64,000 bases of DNA from contig NW_025955168.1 in assembly GCF_022376445.1 (NCBI RefSeq), forward strand, positions 1 to 64,000, in the 5' to 3' direction. The DNA comes from Fomitopsis serialis (taxonomy: Eukaryota > Basidiomycota > Agaricomycetes > Polyporales > Fomitopsidaceae). Positions 37,151-49,225 of this stretch are shown here, piece by piece. Every line of letters starts with the position of its first letter. Within the stretch, counting starts at the first letter, position 1. The translations under genes and the position numbers were made by a program. The notes below the pieces were generated by a model. The model ran no database searches, was not told the origin of the DNA, and saw only the letters and a list, made by a program, of their open reading frames with translations.

Positions 37151-40138
37151 AAACACCTCGTGTAGTTCGCGTCGCGTTATGTGCGTCAATATGGTGAGAG
37201 CCTTCCGACGAGCGCAAATCCTGGAACTGCTTGCGTCGCACTGTATGTCCGTCGAACTGTAAGTTATACGCGAACAAGCTCGCACGCGCCCGGGGGCACT
37301 CACGCGTCGCCAGCCGCACAGGTGCCGCACGCACAGGCTGTGCCCTCCATTCTAGCTTGCATCAGATCCGAGACAACTCGAGGCACCTAAGCGCTACGCA
37401 TTGAGAATCGCAAGAAGCAAGTTCTACAGAGGCGGAGATCCTAGGAATCGATAGCGCATCTATCCGATGTCCTGGTACGGCATGCCAAACAAGGTGACAT
37501 GACTGAATGCGAGGGTGCGGTTATCGTAACATGCGGCCTGCAGGTGCGTATTGGAGTCAGCAAGAGCATGGCAGAGAGAAGGATGCGTGAAAGACTTGCC
37601 TGCTGCCGTCGTGGATGTACAGTGGCCCAGCCAGGCGAGCTGGCAGGCTCGCGGTTGAGTTGGCAGCGCATCCGCACGAACTATCCTATCTACAGCTGCA
37701 GCTCAAGCACTCAGTACTCAGGTCCTCCTCAGAACATTCAACACGAGGAATTGCACGGTACTCACCGGCGAGAGCGGTAGGAATAGCCTAGCTGAACGAT
37801 AGGCTTCCGGCGAAGTCAGCAGCAGCGCTAACAATATAAGGGACCATGCCGTATATATAGTGGCAGTCTGTAGGCCAACAAGGGTAGATGAGGTCTCCGG
37901 AGACAACTGTTGGACAACTGCATGGAACGTCTCGAGCCACAGTGACACTGACAGTACAACAATAACATTACTGTACGTACGCTCGTGTCACTGTAGTCGT
38001 GGGAACGTTACCCCTTTCCGACGCTCGTCAACGAGTCGTCGCAGGTCGTCGCTTCTCGTCTGGCGTGCTCCGTTCGGGACCCTCACATGCAGTACAACTA
38101 CAAGTCAGCAGCCATGGCATTTTGCGCGTCGTGTACACCAACACAGTCATTGACGCTAGGAAGACAGCCGGTTGACGTTCGGAGGCCATTCTTTGGATGA
38201 GTCTGTTACCAGTGAGTGTGACGCGGCGTACTGAAGTAAATATTGTGGCAGAAAAGTATGACTGTATGTTGCCTTCGAATTCTGCTGCAACTCTGTTGAT
38301 GATTTTGCGAACGAGGTGTCGTGCCGTACACGTTGTAGGCAAGGTCAGACGACTAGACAACTCGAAGTCATCAGATGGATCACACGTCAATACGTTCGCT
38401 CCGAGTCTAGGTTTCCTGACGTTCGAAGTTTCGTCAAGCTTTCGCATTGTGCATTATGCTGAGTGTCCTTCTGACTGGTTGTGTCCACAAAGTCCTACGA
38501 CTCCGCCAGCGCAACATTACCAGGTAATGTGCAACTTGACAATTGAATCTTCCAACTCATCTAATCCTCTCTGCTTCTCAGGCGTTCAGTGTTCTGAATC
38601 AGCGCTCGGCCCTGGGCTGCCTAACGGCTGGCTGACTAGCTTCGCGTTGGTGTTGGGCCGTCGTAAACAAGTGGATGACAATTCAGGAGGCATTCGCGCA
38701 GGCAACGACTGTGATATTCGCGCGATGTTATGGCTGCGTAGCTCACCTTACCTCCTCGCCTGTGCCATCCTCCTGGTGGGGTCATTGACGACGATGAATT
38801 CGACGAGGCTGCCTCGGCTTGGTATCCGCTTCGAGTGTCTACCCGACAACTTGACCAGTACTGTTCAGTGAGACAAATACAGCCTCATCTTGAACGATCG
38901 GGGGATAATCTTTCAGTACGTTGTTAATCGTTGCCGCTGATTGAGGCTAACGGGCCAATTTAGTGCGCGAGAGTTCCACACATGGCGCCTACCGGTGCCT
39001 AACTGACCTGCAGTGGTTAGACGTCTTCCAGAAGATGGTCTACATGGCGCCAGCGCGTGCTTACACGGTGAACTTCGTCGCAACATGTATGCTCTGGATA
39101 GTTGATTAGACGTGCGACAGGGGGCCTGGTCAACCCTGCACAGGGTGTACTAGAGTTCGATAACTGACGAACTTAGCAACCCATCTCCAATGCGGCAAAA
39201 CAAGCTGGAACGCTTCTGTTTCAGCGTCCGTGCCGATGTGGTTGGCTGTCTCACCGACCAGGAATTATTCTGATTTTGTACCATTGTGATAGGTCCATAT
39301 ATGAGCTACAACATATCGTGTCGTTGATGCATGGCATGAACGATGAACGGCGAGTCGACAATTGGAGCCATCTCTCATTGGGCTATGACTCAGGGCTGCT
39401 TGATCAACGAGGCTCAAAGTAAGCACATCCATGCTGTTCTCGAAGTTGTCTTGAGTACATCATTATGTAGCACCGCTGCAGTGGCCCTCTGGACGCTGAA
39501 AGACGAGCCTGTGGCACCGACTCTAAGGTTCGTCGTGAATAGCCTCCTCGCAGGTGGAGTGAAATGTGTCGGCGTCGATGATTCGATGTGGATGTCGCGT
39601 TCTGAGTCAACGTGATAGTGCATCCGGTCTGAGATTCTGAAATCGGTGAGTTATCGGTTATCGTGGCGCGTTTATATACCTCATTGACCTTTTCCTTTGC
39701 GGCATTTGGAATGACCGCGCACCTATAAGGCGTACGTCCTTCGCCTGCGCAGGTTTCGACCTGGCAGCTCGTCGCCCGCGCAATCTAGCCATCGCCCATT
39801 GCTTCGGCTCCAGCGTCACAGGTCATGTAATGGACCGTGCGGGGGAGCCGCTGCATATCACAACATCGATTCAAGCGCTGTGAACCCACGCCAAGTGGCT
39901 CTGGTGGCAGCGCGTCAAAAAAGGAGGTAAGGAGGAGGTCCGAGGAGGAGGGTATTCCATCTAGTCATGACATCCAGACGCATTGGCGTTTTCGGTGTGT
40001 GACAGCGTCCACTAGGTACATGACGGTCCCCGACTACTGTTGTGCCTCTCCGCAGGGCCTCACCTGTCAAGATGTGTCAAGACGCCAGATCGGCGGAGTG
40101 CACACGCTGGTCAGCGTTGAACGCTGCAGGAAGACAAT
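37151..40138. other. No supportable gene; scattered membrane-like frames
   Basis: Minus-strand frames near 37720-37950 (IYTAWSLILLALLLTSPEAY) and 38030-38450 (SYFSATIFTSVRRVTLT) have membrane-protein character, but I could not chain them into a gene. They may be remains of a further multi-helix membrane protein. No RNA gene or tandem repeat seen. Confidence 0.35.
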
Positions 40139-40380
40139 GACCGGGTCTGCAATGACCGCTGGCGTAACCTTCGCATTGTGTCGCATTCTGTACGCTTATG
40201 CAGGTAAGTCAGAAGATCACTTTCTATGTCTTATCTCGCGGACGTGCGACTGGTTATTTCAAGGTACTAATGATCTTCAGCCTATCTATACTCGCTCTGA
40301 CGGTAGAGACGGTATATCTTATTGGCAGGTACTGGTGTCGGATAGCAGTACAAGACAACGCTCTGGAGGCTCTACTTAAT
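40139..40380 (+). pseudogene. Fragment of a multi-helix membrane protein (DUF6534-like)
   Basis: Two frames together resemble the N-terminal helices of the DUF6534-type family: GVTFALCRILYAYA near 40150-40200, then in another frame LMIFSLSILALTVETVYL and ALEALLNRAHVLRYHG up to about 40400. The frame changes at a GTAAGT near 40204 that does not splice in phase. No later exons are seen before the next gene at 40775. Assignment rests on helix pattern and the ETV..L motif, so it is tentative. Confidence 0.35.
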
Positions 40381-40774
40381 CGAGCCCATGTTCTCCGCTA
40401 TCATGGCAGGTACGGAACCGCACCCTTGGCATGTCTGGGCCACGCTTCCTTCGCTGATTGGCTTCCAGCCACACCTAGGTTCATACACTGATGCATGGCA
40501 TTCAATGATACCGACTCTGAACGCTGAAGCCACAGCACTCACTCCGTGCGCAAACGGCCGGCCTTCCCCTCCAACGTACACAATGACAGCTACGTGCGCT
40601 TATGTTTGTGATGATGCCGTGTGGGCGTTTGATGGCCTTCTCACAATACCACTAGGCCTCGTGTTAGCATCTCCCGGACTGACAAGAACGCAGGTGCTGT
40701 GGTCTACTGTCTTTATATAAGCTCCATGCGATGTGTACTGAAGGAGTCATCCGTTCCGATCCTACCCTCTTCAC
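40381..40774. other. Intergenic
   Basis: Leader region of the first seven-helix gene. No feature recognised. Confidence 0.4.
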
Positions 40775-42069
40775 ATGATGAGAAGCTTTCCGATCGCAGA
40801 AGCACAGCTGGCTGCGCTGTTTATGCAGAGCATTGCATATGGTATGCACGCAGTGACATTCGCGGCATGCATATATACCTGGTTCCACCAATCGTACAGT
40901 TCCGGAGGGCGGATGTCAGGTCGCTGGCTTTGGATGTTCGTCGCCGTCGCTTTCTTCGTGATCGGTACCTGCGACGTGTCTTTCAATTTCTACCACAACG
41001 TCATCGCCTTCATCGTCTACAAGGGCCCCGGAGGTGCAAATGCGCAATTTGATCAATTCTCTAATTGGGTCAATTTCATGCGGGTCCGTATACTTCTCAT
41101 CTGTACGGCTACTCATGCATCAATCGGAGCATACAGAATCTTCTTTTTGATATCAATGTCGCAGTTTCCGACGCTGCCTTGGTGAGTATTCCCGCAGCGG
41201 TCTATTGCTTGGTCCTGTGCTCGACAAAGGCATGCATGTTGATGGTTGACTGCAGATCTATCGCTGCTGGCTCGTGTACACAGAATCACCACATAGGACA
41301 ATCGTCGGGATCGTACCAGCTATACTATGGCTGGCATGGTTATCCATCGCAATCGTACTTCTTTATTACGCCGTGACCCTGAACACGGCAACGTCGATCC
41401 CAGGAACTCTCGAAATCCAGCCTTTCGTCTATGCGTTCTACTCGACGACGTTAACAATCAATGTGTTCACAACGGGTACGTTGACCTGGCATTTCCTCTA
41501 CTTCATGTAACTGATCTGGCTGATCGTCAATAAAAGGCCTTGTCATTGTCAGACTCTGGAAATTTCATAGGCGTAATGCAGAGCTATTCTCGCGAAGCTG
41601 GCGAGTCCCAGGCCGAATGGACTGGGCTCGGTACACCTTGATCATAGTGGAGTCGGCCCTTCTGTACACGGCGACTGTCGTCACTTGCATTGCGCTGGAT
41701 CTTGTGGGTACGAATGCGTACTATGGCATGACAGACATTGTAAGTGAAGACTCAGAGTGGAATCGGCACTTATACAACTTTCCTCTGACACATCCGATTT
41801 TGCAGAGTCTAGAAGCTGCCGGTATCACCTTCGACCTCATCATTATACGGATCTGGACGGGAGTATCAACAGAGCAGACTCAAGCTTTCATGGATACGGT
41901 GCAGCATGCATCCAAAGTGGTGGCGACTGCGCACGATGAACAAATCAAATCTGCTCCGTCAGCTTTCACGGCCCGGGATGTAAACACCTTGGACCTGACC
42001 CAGGCCCTCCCCGGTGATCATGACGATCAACTGGAGTGGCAGAGGAATGGCTCCGGAAACCATGTATGA
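40775..42069 (+). CDS. Seven-helix membrane protein, array member 1
   Basis: Uncharacterised basidiomycete seven-transmembrane family, receptor-like in layout but with no known ligand. Five exons: 40775-41083, 41137-41181, 41256-41475, 41537-41739 and 41806-42069; phase closes to 346 residues. Features in order: FPIAEAQLAALFMQSIAYG (helix 1), a helix ending FFVIGTCDVSFNFYHN, VSDAALIYRCWLVYTE, VLLYYAVTLN, FTTGLVIVRLWKFHRRN, IIVESALLYTATVVTCIAL, and AGITFDLIIIRIWTGVSTEQ, then a polar tail. Exon 2 of 45 nt and exon 3 of 220 nt recur in the other intact plus-strand members. Proteins of this family are usually annotated only as hypothetical; no enzyme motif is visible. Confidence 0.85.
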
Positions 42070-43033
42070 TCGTTCAGACACAGGCCGCATATTGCTAGAC
42101 CACTGACTGTATTCATGATGGTGTACTTCGACTTTCGATTTCGGTAGGAGAAAACTGTACAATTAGAACTCGTGTCGTTCAAATCCCTCCAGGATAATCA
42201 AGCAAATATGGCCGTCGAGATGTACATATGTTACGACTTACGTGAAGTTAATGAACCGTAACCCTGAGGACGACTGGGCGAACAAACAAGTACAAAGACA
42301 ATGAAGTACTGCTTCTTCCTCCTCCCGCCGACCGCACGACCGATCATCGACATCGTACACATATACTCTTCGGAACTGCTGTATAAACAGGCTTGATAAC
42401 TGAACCGCATCCGCATCTCGCCGGTCACCCCTGAAATCATGACTGGGCTTGCCGCGGCGTGAACACATGCACTGCAAGTCCTGTTGGCGCTAAACTACTG
42501 CTATGACAGTGTTGAGACCCACCAAGTTTGCAGTTCGGGGTCTGGTGTGAGTGGCTAGTCGGGACTCGTCAATGTAAGCATTCGGCCAGTGACTCTGAGC
42601 CTGAGGCTACTGCACACCAGCGCTAACGTCAATTTGCAGTCGGTGCAATGATCTCTCCGAGACCTTCCTTCCAAGCCCCAACGTTCGGTGCTGAATAGGC
42701 ACAGCTTGTGACGGTAGTGTTCAGTCTATAAGGCCTCACTGTGAGTGTGTGTCTAACCAATGTTATGGTTCATCTTTGTCTTGGGAACTTTCCACCGACA
42801 TCTTCCGTCGTAACGTTTGTCCGGCTGGTCGAACAGATGCACCTTGGACGCGCGCCTTCATGGTAGACAGTCCGTTCAAACGTCTACCAACTCTCACGTT
42901 GCCACATCGCCTTGTGGACAGAATCATTGAAGACTGACAGTGCGTCCACTGCCACGACGATACGTATATGAGCCTACATTCTATCGACGAGACCTGGGAA
43001 ACCCGAGCCCGAGCCCTTTTCCCAGCGGTCAGG
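42070..43033. other. Intergenic
   Basis: About 960 bp between array members 1 and 2. I see no gene; some of it may be old promoter sequence of the pseudogene downstream. Confidence 0.4.
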
Positions 43034-44260
43034 ATGGGCGCATTCCCTATTCGGGACTGCTGCCTCATGCAGCGTAGCTACGGCGTACACTGACATTAGC
43101 GCTAACTGGATGCTGGCCCGTGGATGCTCGTCGCCTAGCCTTCTTCGTCTTCGGCACTTGCGACGTCTCATTCAACTTATACCACAACCTCATTGCATTC
43201 ATATTCTATACGGGACCCGGTGGGGCAGATGCTGAATTTGACCGTCTGTCGACTTGGGTCAACGTTATGCAGGTAAGTTATGTGGCTGTCTTCGAGCTGG
43301 GTCCTGCGCGTTGCATGTCTCATTGAATTCTTCCAGAGTGTATAATCCGATCTCAATATCGCCTTATCTGACGCAACCCTGGTGAGTATTGAAGTGAAGA
43401 TAGCCTTACCACAACCGAATAGGTCGATTAACACACGTTGGTAGATTTACCGCTGCTGGCTCGTGTACGCGCATTCGCCTCGTCGGGCAGTTGTGGCCAT
43501 TGCACCCGTCGTACTTTGGCTGGGATGGATTTCTTGCCAATCATATCCTCTACTACATCTGCACCTTGAATGCAGTGACGTCTATACCTTCAACCGACGA
43601 GATCCAACCCTTCCTATATGCCTTCTATTCTTGACACTCGCGATAAATCTCTTTACAACGGGTATGTGCGCACACTCCATTTTTAAGCACGACCTAACTA
43701 CTTACAGGTCTTATCATCCTCCGGCTCTGGAGGGTCCATAAGCGCACATCATCGTTCTTCACGCGGAGTTGGCGAGGACCGAGTCGTTTGAGTTTCGCAG
43801 ACGTCACTTTGATTATCATCGAGTCTGCGCTCCTGTACACGACAACCGTCATCATCTGCGTCGTGCTGGACTTGGCGAATAGCAACGCGTACTATGGCGC
43901 TACGGATGTCGTAAGTCATCTACGTGGTCCTCTGCTGTGTAGCGTTCTGATATGATCTGTGCTTTGCAGAGCCTTGAAGTAGCAGGGATATCATTCGATC
44001 TGATCATTATACGGATCTGGACAGGCGTGTCCACGGAACAGACGCAAGCCTTCACGGATACGGTGGAGAATTTGTCGAAAATCAAGGCAGGAGCGAGCGA
44101 ACAGGTCATCACCGCTCACTCGGGCTTCACGGACTTGAACACTTGGATTGTGGCTTCCCGTGATGATATGCCCAGTGGGGTGACGATGATGCGAACCCCG
44201 TCTGATGTGTCCTGGCGATCTCCTGGTCTTGTTGGTAATCCAACGTACCGTAGATGGTGA
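43034..44260 (+). pseudogene. Seven-helix membrane protein, array member 2 (broken)
   Basis: Same family as the gene at 40775. The N-terminus MGAFPI is recognisable at 43034 but helix 1 has lost internal sequence. Near 43137 a base is missing between MLVA and AFFVFGTCDVSFN. Exon 2 (near 43340) has a TAA where the family has Trp (SVW). In exon 3 the frame slips after VVLWLGWIS and slips back before LTLAINLFTTG. The last two exons are intact (LIILRLWRVHKRTSSFF, ADVTLIIIESALLYTTTVII, AGISFDLIIIRIWTGVSTEQ) to the TGA at 44258. Conserved intron positions show it began as a normal member. Confidence 0.85.
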
Positions 44261-45250
44261 CTATACTAGGAGCGAATAGATTGAGTCGACATTGACTATA
44301 CGACGTTCGGCCTAGTAGTATCCATGCAAGAGCAACCCGACATGATGCTCGATGGCTTAGCTCAGGTCCGGAGAACCAGCTCTCGGCATTGCTTGATGAA
44401 GTCTCTGTTGTTGTGGCAGCTCAACCACACACGGTACATACGGCTGAGAATTCGCTGTAGATTTCAACTCGACGCTAGATTAGCGCGCAAAGTGTGGCGT
44501 GTGGCGAGCAAGTCGATTTGATCGAACCGTCATGAACCTGGGTCGTCGACTTCCTCTCATCTCCTCGCGCAAAGCCTCGAGTCGCAATAACACACGAGCG
44601 TCGACGTAATGCGAGTATTGGACTTTTCATCAACACATGGTGAATATCGCTGCAGAATGTTCACTGTAGTCCGAATACCGTGACTGCGTTAGCTCGTGTT
44701 CAACAGTTAGTTCCTTTAACCGCACATGTTCCTCGTCTAATCATCAACTTGAAGCGTGCTCACAGCGCGGATACATCGATAACGACCAAGTCCAGAAAGC
44801 GCAATGTGGTTACAACTCGGACCTTCCCGAGGTTGCGCGGGGCAGGTGCGCTATTTCGGCTTGGGTGTGCAGAGCCGTCGAATGGGATCATGCAATTTGC
44901 ACGGAGCGTGATACGGACGATATGTGCAGACCGCTGCCAATCTCTGCGCCGCGTCGTGTCGCTTGTTATAATACAGGGGCAGTCGCTTGGCATTCGTACA
45001 GGTGCGAGTGAGTGTTGGTTCACTCTGATTGTTTCCTACCTCTCGAGGACTGCGTCTATGTTCGTTGCTTGATGATGACATTCATATAAAGAACTCAAAA
45101 GCCCGAAGATCACAAATGCGCTCGCTCAAACGGGCGGCAAACAACTCCCAAATCTACCGTTCAAGACTCAACATGATCGTGGTCTCAGATGACTACTATG
45201 AGTCGGAATGACTCTGAGTCCATTTATCGAAGCTCAGGCTCAGTGACGGC
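44261..45250. other. Intergenic
   Basis: About 1 kb without a recognisable gene, between pseudogene member 2 and the duplicated unit A. Confidence 0.4.
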
Positions 45251-45808
45251 AATCATGGCGGACTTCTCTTTGGTCCTCACGTTCGACTCTTCGTAGCCTG
45301 GACTTTCGCATTGGGCCGCATATCAGCATCAGGGCTTGCTCGGAGCACCAGTATACCGGACACTCGGCTGCGCTGACGTTCACTCGGTTCCTGTTCAGTA
45401 CTGGCCTGGGATGAAACACGAATTATCCTATCCTAGATTCAGTGTGGCCAGTGTGGACAAGGTTCAATCTGAAATATCCACTACTTTAAGGTTCGTCTCA
45501 AGGCAAACTTTGTACGGTCAGGCAATGTCTCATGGTTCTTTCTTCCAGGCATATCTCGGATGGCGTTAGACTCACTAAGCCGGCTCCCATGATGTTGGAC
45601 AGGCCTTATCATAAGCCTGTCATTGGGTCTCGACACATCTTATGCTGTTCTGCTCAACGCAACATAGACGCACAACATACCAGAACAGAGAAGCCTGTCA
45701 GTCCATCCACTCGCGGCGGTGCACTGCCATACCGATATGCATATAGAGCCTAGCTATACTCCACGCCTATGCATACCACGTCCCGCCTTCCACTGGTACC
45801 GCCACACA

Positions 45809-47058
45809 ATGGGGGCGCTCCCTATAGCAGAAGCGCAGCTGGTTGCGCTCTTCATGCAGAGTGTGACCTATGGCGTCCACATGGTGACGTTCGCTATCTG
45901 CATATATACTTGGTTCAGTCGCTCGAGCAGCTCCTGGACATCGGCGTCGAGGATTTGGTTGTCTGTCGCCATCGCCTTCTTCGTCATCGGCACTTGCGAT
46001 GTCTCCTTCAATTTGTATCATAATCTCATGGCGTTCGTCCTCCCTACGGCGTCCTCCGGCGCAAACACTGTTTTTGATCAAGCGAGCAATTGGGTCAACG
46101 TGATTCGCGTACGTACATAGTGCATTGGGTCGACTTGTATGACTGATGCAAGGTTCGCTCTAGAGCGTTTGGTTCTATATCGGTGCTTCCCTCTCCGACG
46201 CAGCCTTGGTAAGGGCAATGTTTGAATATATGTATCTGCGTGTATTCACTTTTGCGTATGTAGATTTACCGGTGCTGGATGGTGTATGCCAGTTCACGCC
46301 ATCGGGCGATAGTCGGAATAGTACCTCTGGTACTCTGGCTCGCATGCATAGCCTTCGCGGTAATGATTTTATACATCTTGGGCACTTTGGATGCGGATAC
46401 CACTATACCCGAGATACCACAATTGCAGCCATACCTATACTCGTTCTATTTGACGACAGTTGTCCTGAATCTCCTCACAACCGGTGCGTTGTCTTCCAGG
46501 TCCCTGGTGTATGACATAAACATTTCTGACGCTGTAGCATTGTCGGTCGCAGGTCTAATCATCTTTAGACTGTGGAGGGCTCATAAGCGCACTTCATCGT
46601 TCTTCACGCGGAGCTGGCGCGTTCGGAGTCGACTCAGCTTAGCGAATGTCATCTTGATTATGGTCGAATCCGCGCTTCTGTACACCACAACCGTCGTGAT
46701 CAGCGTCGTCTTGGACCTTGCAAGATCGAATATGTACTACGGTGTCGCTGACATTGTGAGTACTCTACAATTGATGACTGTTGTACCTGAGCTTTTGACG
46801 CTGATTCGTAATTTGTAGGGCCTCGAAGTCGCCGGCATTTCTTTCGATATGATCATCATCCGTATCTGGACCGGGGTATCGACGGAGCAGACGCAGGCGT
46901 TCGCAGCAACTCTGCCAAACTTATCGAAGTCGAAATCGGAACCAGGGGACCAGGTCGTCTCTGTTCACTACGGCTCAAAAGATCTGAACGCGGCCGAGCT
47001 TGTGGTTTCCCGTGTCGAAGTGATCGAGTGGCAGGGAGCTGATGAGAACCCTGTCTGA
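45809..47058 (+). CDS. Seven-helix membrane protein, array member 3
   Basis: Five exons: 45809-46108, 46164-46208, 46264-46483, 46553-46755 and 46819-47058; phase closes to 335 residues. Start MGALPIAEAQLVALFMQSVT; then FFVIGTCDVSFNLYHNLMAF, SVWFYIGASLSDAAL (the 45-nt exon), IYRCWMVYASSRHRAIVG, LLTTGLIIFRLWRAHKRTSS, ANVILIMVESALLYTTTVV, and GLEVAGISFDMIIIRIWTG. It is most similar to member 4 at 51183, its counterpart in the segmental duplication. Function unknown. Confidence 0.87.
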
Positions 47059-47259
47059 TGTTTGACATCGTTCAGTGACCCTCGACTCCGCTGCTGCTCG
47101 TGATTCCTTCTTATGTATAACGGGTCATACAAAGTATGGTAAGGCTCTGTAGTAACGTAGTATATGTATTCTGCGACGCTTGTACGAGGTACTGCGGTGC
47201 TACCAAACTTGAAAGCACAGACCCGTCGACCGTGCAACAGTATTTACCACTGATTAGCT

Positions 47260-48230
47260 AAGGATTGGCTATTGCCCTCGTCAAATCACTGGTATTCACA
47301 AGACCAGTCACTTTTCTATCGGCGCGTTCACTTCGAATCCTGCGACAGGCGGAGCCAGGTGTCGGAGAGAAGGCGTGCGTGGCGACGACAAACCCACACC
47401 ACACGCGTACTCGTCCTAGATGCAGGGAGGTCGGATGGTCGAGATGGACGAGGGCTCGGTGGAGGACGACGGTGGATGTCTATAGCACGAAGTTAGGCCG
47501 CCGAGACTCAATGAAACACTTACAAATGTCGAACGCGACTCGACGTGATTCTACTCGACTTGCGACTCGACTTGCTTTGCACCCGCGACCGCAGTTGTCG
47601 CGTCTAAGTGCCGAGGTCGGGACAGCGAGGCGAGAGAGAGAGCGAGAAGTGGGGATCTGATTCGATGGAGAGACGGGCAGCTCAGCCCAGTACTTAATAC
47701 ACACGAGAGGAGTTCTAGAACCTTGGAAGCGCGAGAGGGATAAAAAAGTAGAAGAGAGGGAGAGAGACGTCGGCGAGTGAGAGATGGTTCGAAAGAAGCG
47801 CGAAGCGTGAGTGTTTGACGTATCGGGAAGGAATGATACCTAATAAGGAAAGTATTGTACAGCAGGCATATGGGCACCCTCCTGGGCGACGGACGTCCCT
47901 TGAGTCCCCTTCCAGCGTTGACTGACGAACCCTTGTCTCGGTACGTGATTGGCAGCTCGCACGCGGTGCTATTTACTAATCGCGACCTGGTCCCCCAGCA
48001 GGTGCGGCACTCGGCGTCGCGGCGCTCGTCTCGTCCTACTAGTGGGTCCGCGTCGCGGCCTTCCGGTTCGTCGCAGGCGCGCCGGTAGAGTCGAGAGTAA
48101 CGTAGGGAATTGTAACGAAAAAGAAAAAGAAAAAGAAAGACGTGGGATGGGTTCCCTTCCACACAGGTCAACTATATGTGAACCTACAGCTATGCTACGT
48201 ACAACATTCGAACACACGTCATACATAGCT
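47260..48230. mobile_element. Possible LTR-type insertion in unit A
   Basis: The interval between the two seven-helix genes is about 580 bp longer in unit A than in unit B. The extra DNA is purine-rich on the plus strand (gagagagagagcgag near 47635, gagagggagagagac near 47755), has a gactcgac-rich patch near 47540-47580, and ends near a simple repeat of aaaaag at 48118-48140. It looks like LTR sequence, but I found no clear TG...CA ends or target-site duplication and no coding part. Confidence 0.25.
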
Positions 48231-48499
48231 TAGTGTGTACATCAGTGAGCAGCAAACACAGCGCTGTGCTTGACGCAAAGTTCGCAGACAGACTGGCAGC
48301 TTGCACCGTACAAACGAGAGCAGCCATTCCTGTCAAGAGTCGTTCTTGCCATCGACGAAGCAAATGGTGCGAAGGTTGTCAACAAAGGGCGATACGGCCC
48401 TGCTGTGCTCCACCGAAGTCGCCTCTCGGGTGTCTCGTCGTACTTCACGCTGTTTATCCAGCCCATATGCAAATCGTGGGCTCTGCTCCGCCGTGACGG

Positions 48500-49050
48500 C
48501 ACGCTAGATCCGTATGACGACTTCGAATGTGATGCCGGCGAGCTCCGTGCCCAGATACTGAGGAAACGTCAGGTCGTCTCGTACAATGTTGCTTACAAGT
48601 TCACCGGTGCCGCAGTAAGCATCCGACATTGCGAGCTCAACGGTGACACTGGCTCCGATCGAGAGGGTAGTGCAGGCTGAACGAATATCCAAATGACACT
48701 CTTGACGCGGTCTGTGCCAAGCCAGCTGCTCCTGAAGAGGGCAGTGGTATGATGGCCGGATGTACGTCCTAAATGCCATACACGATCAACTTGCCTGGAC
48801 GTGGTCGTTTGAGCATACAAACTGAGGAATGTGTCTCGCGCTGAGCGCACCTGTCGCCATGTGCAATGCAGGGGTTGTGACGAGGTACGTGGTCAAGTCC
48901 GGTCGAAGACATCCATGGCCACGACCCGGCAGTTCTGAGTGAGTCTCAGAGTGTAAACCAGATATACACGCACTGGGTGACCACGTTGACGCCATACGAG
49001 ACGGGTTCCATGAACAACGCGACCAGCTGCCGGCGATGCACATAGGCGCA
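48500..49050 (-). pseudogene. Seven-helix membrane protein fragment (unit A)
   Basis: The minus strand keeps an N-terminal piece near 49030 (QLVALFMEPVSYGVNVVT, then QCVYIWFTL) and a C-terminal piece at 48500-48680 (VTVELAMSDAYCGTGEL, ELAGITFEVVIRI). Most of the middle is missing and frames are broken. The closest relative is array member 5 (53307-54543), its counterpart in unit B. Confidence 0.7.
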
Positions 49051-49225
49051 TCGCTGCCGAGTACGTTCGGTGTACGACAACAACGAGTCGCCGATTATGT
49101 CCTAGCACAATCATCCAGACGCCTCGGCATTGCAGCATCATCAAATCATACCTGACCTAAGAGCATAATCCACACGACTCTCACGACCTTCACCATTGAC
49201 GTGAACCACGAGAAAGATGATCAGC

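Noticed and set aside
47551..48171. 206-codon minus-strand frame as a gene
   Set aside because: Ser/Arg/Leu-rich translation of purine-rich, LTR-like DNA with no motif; it starts in a simple repeat.
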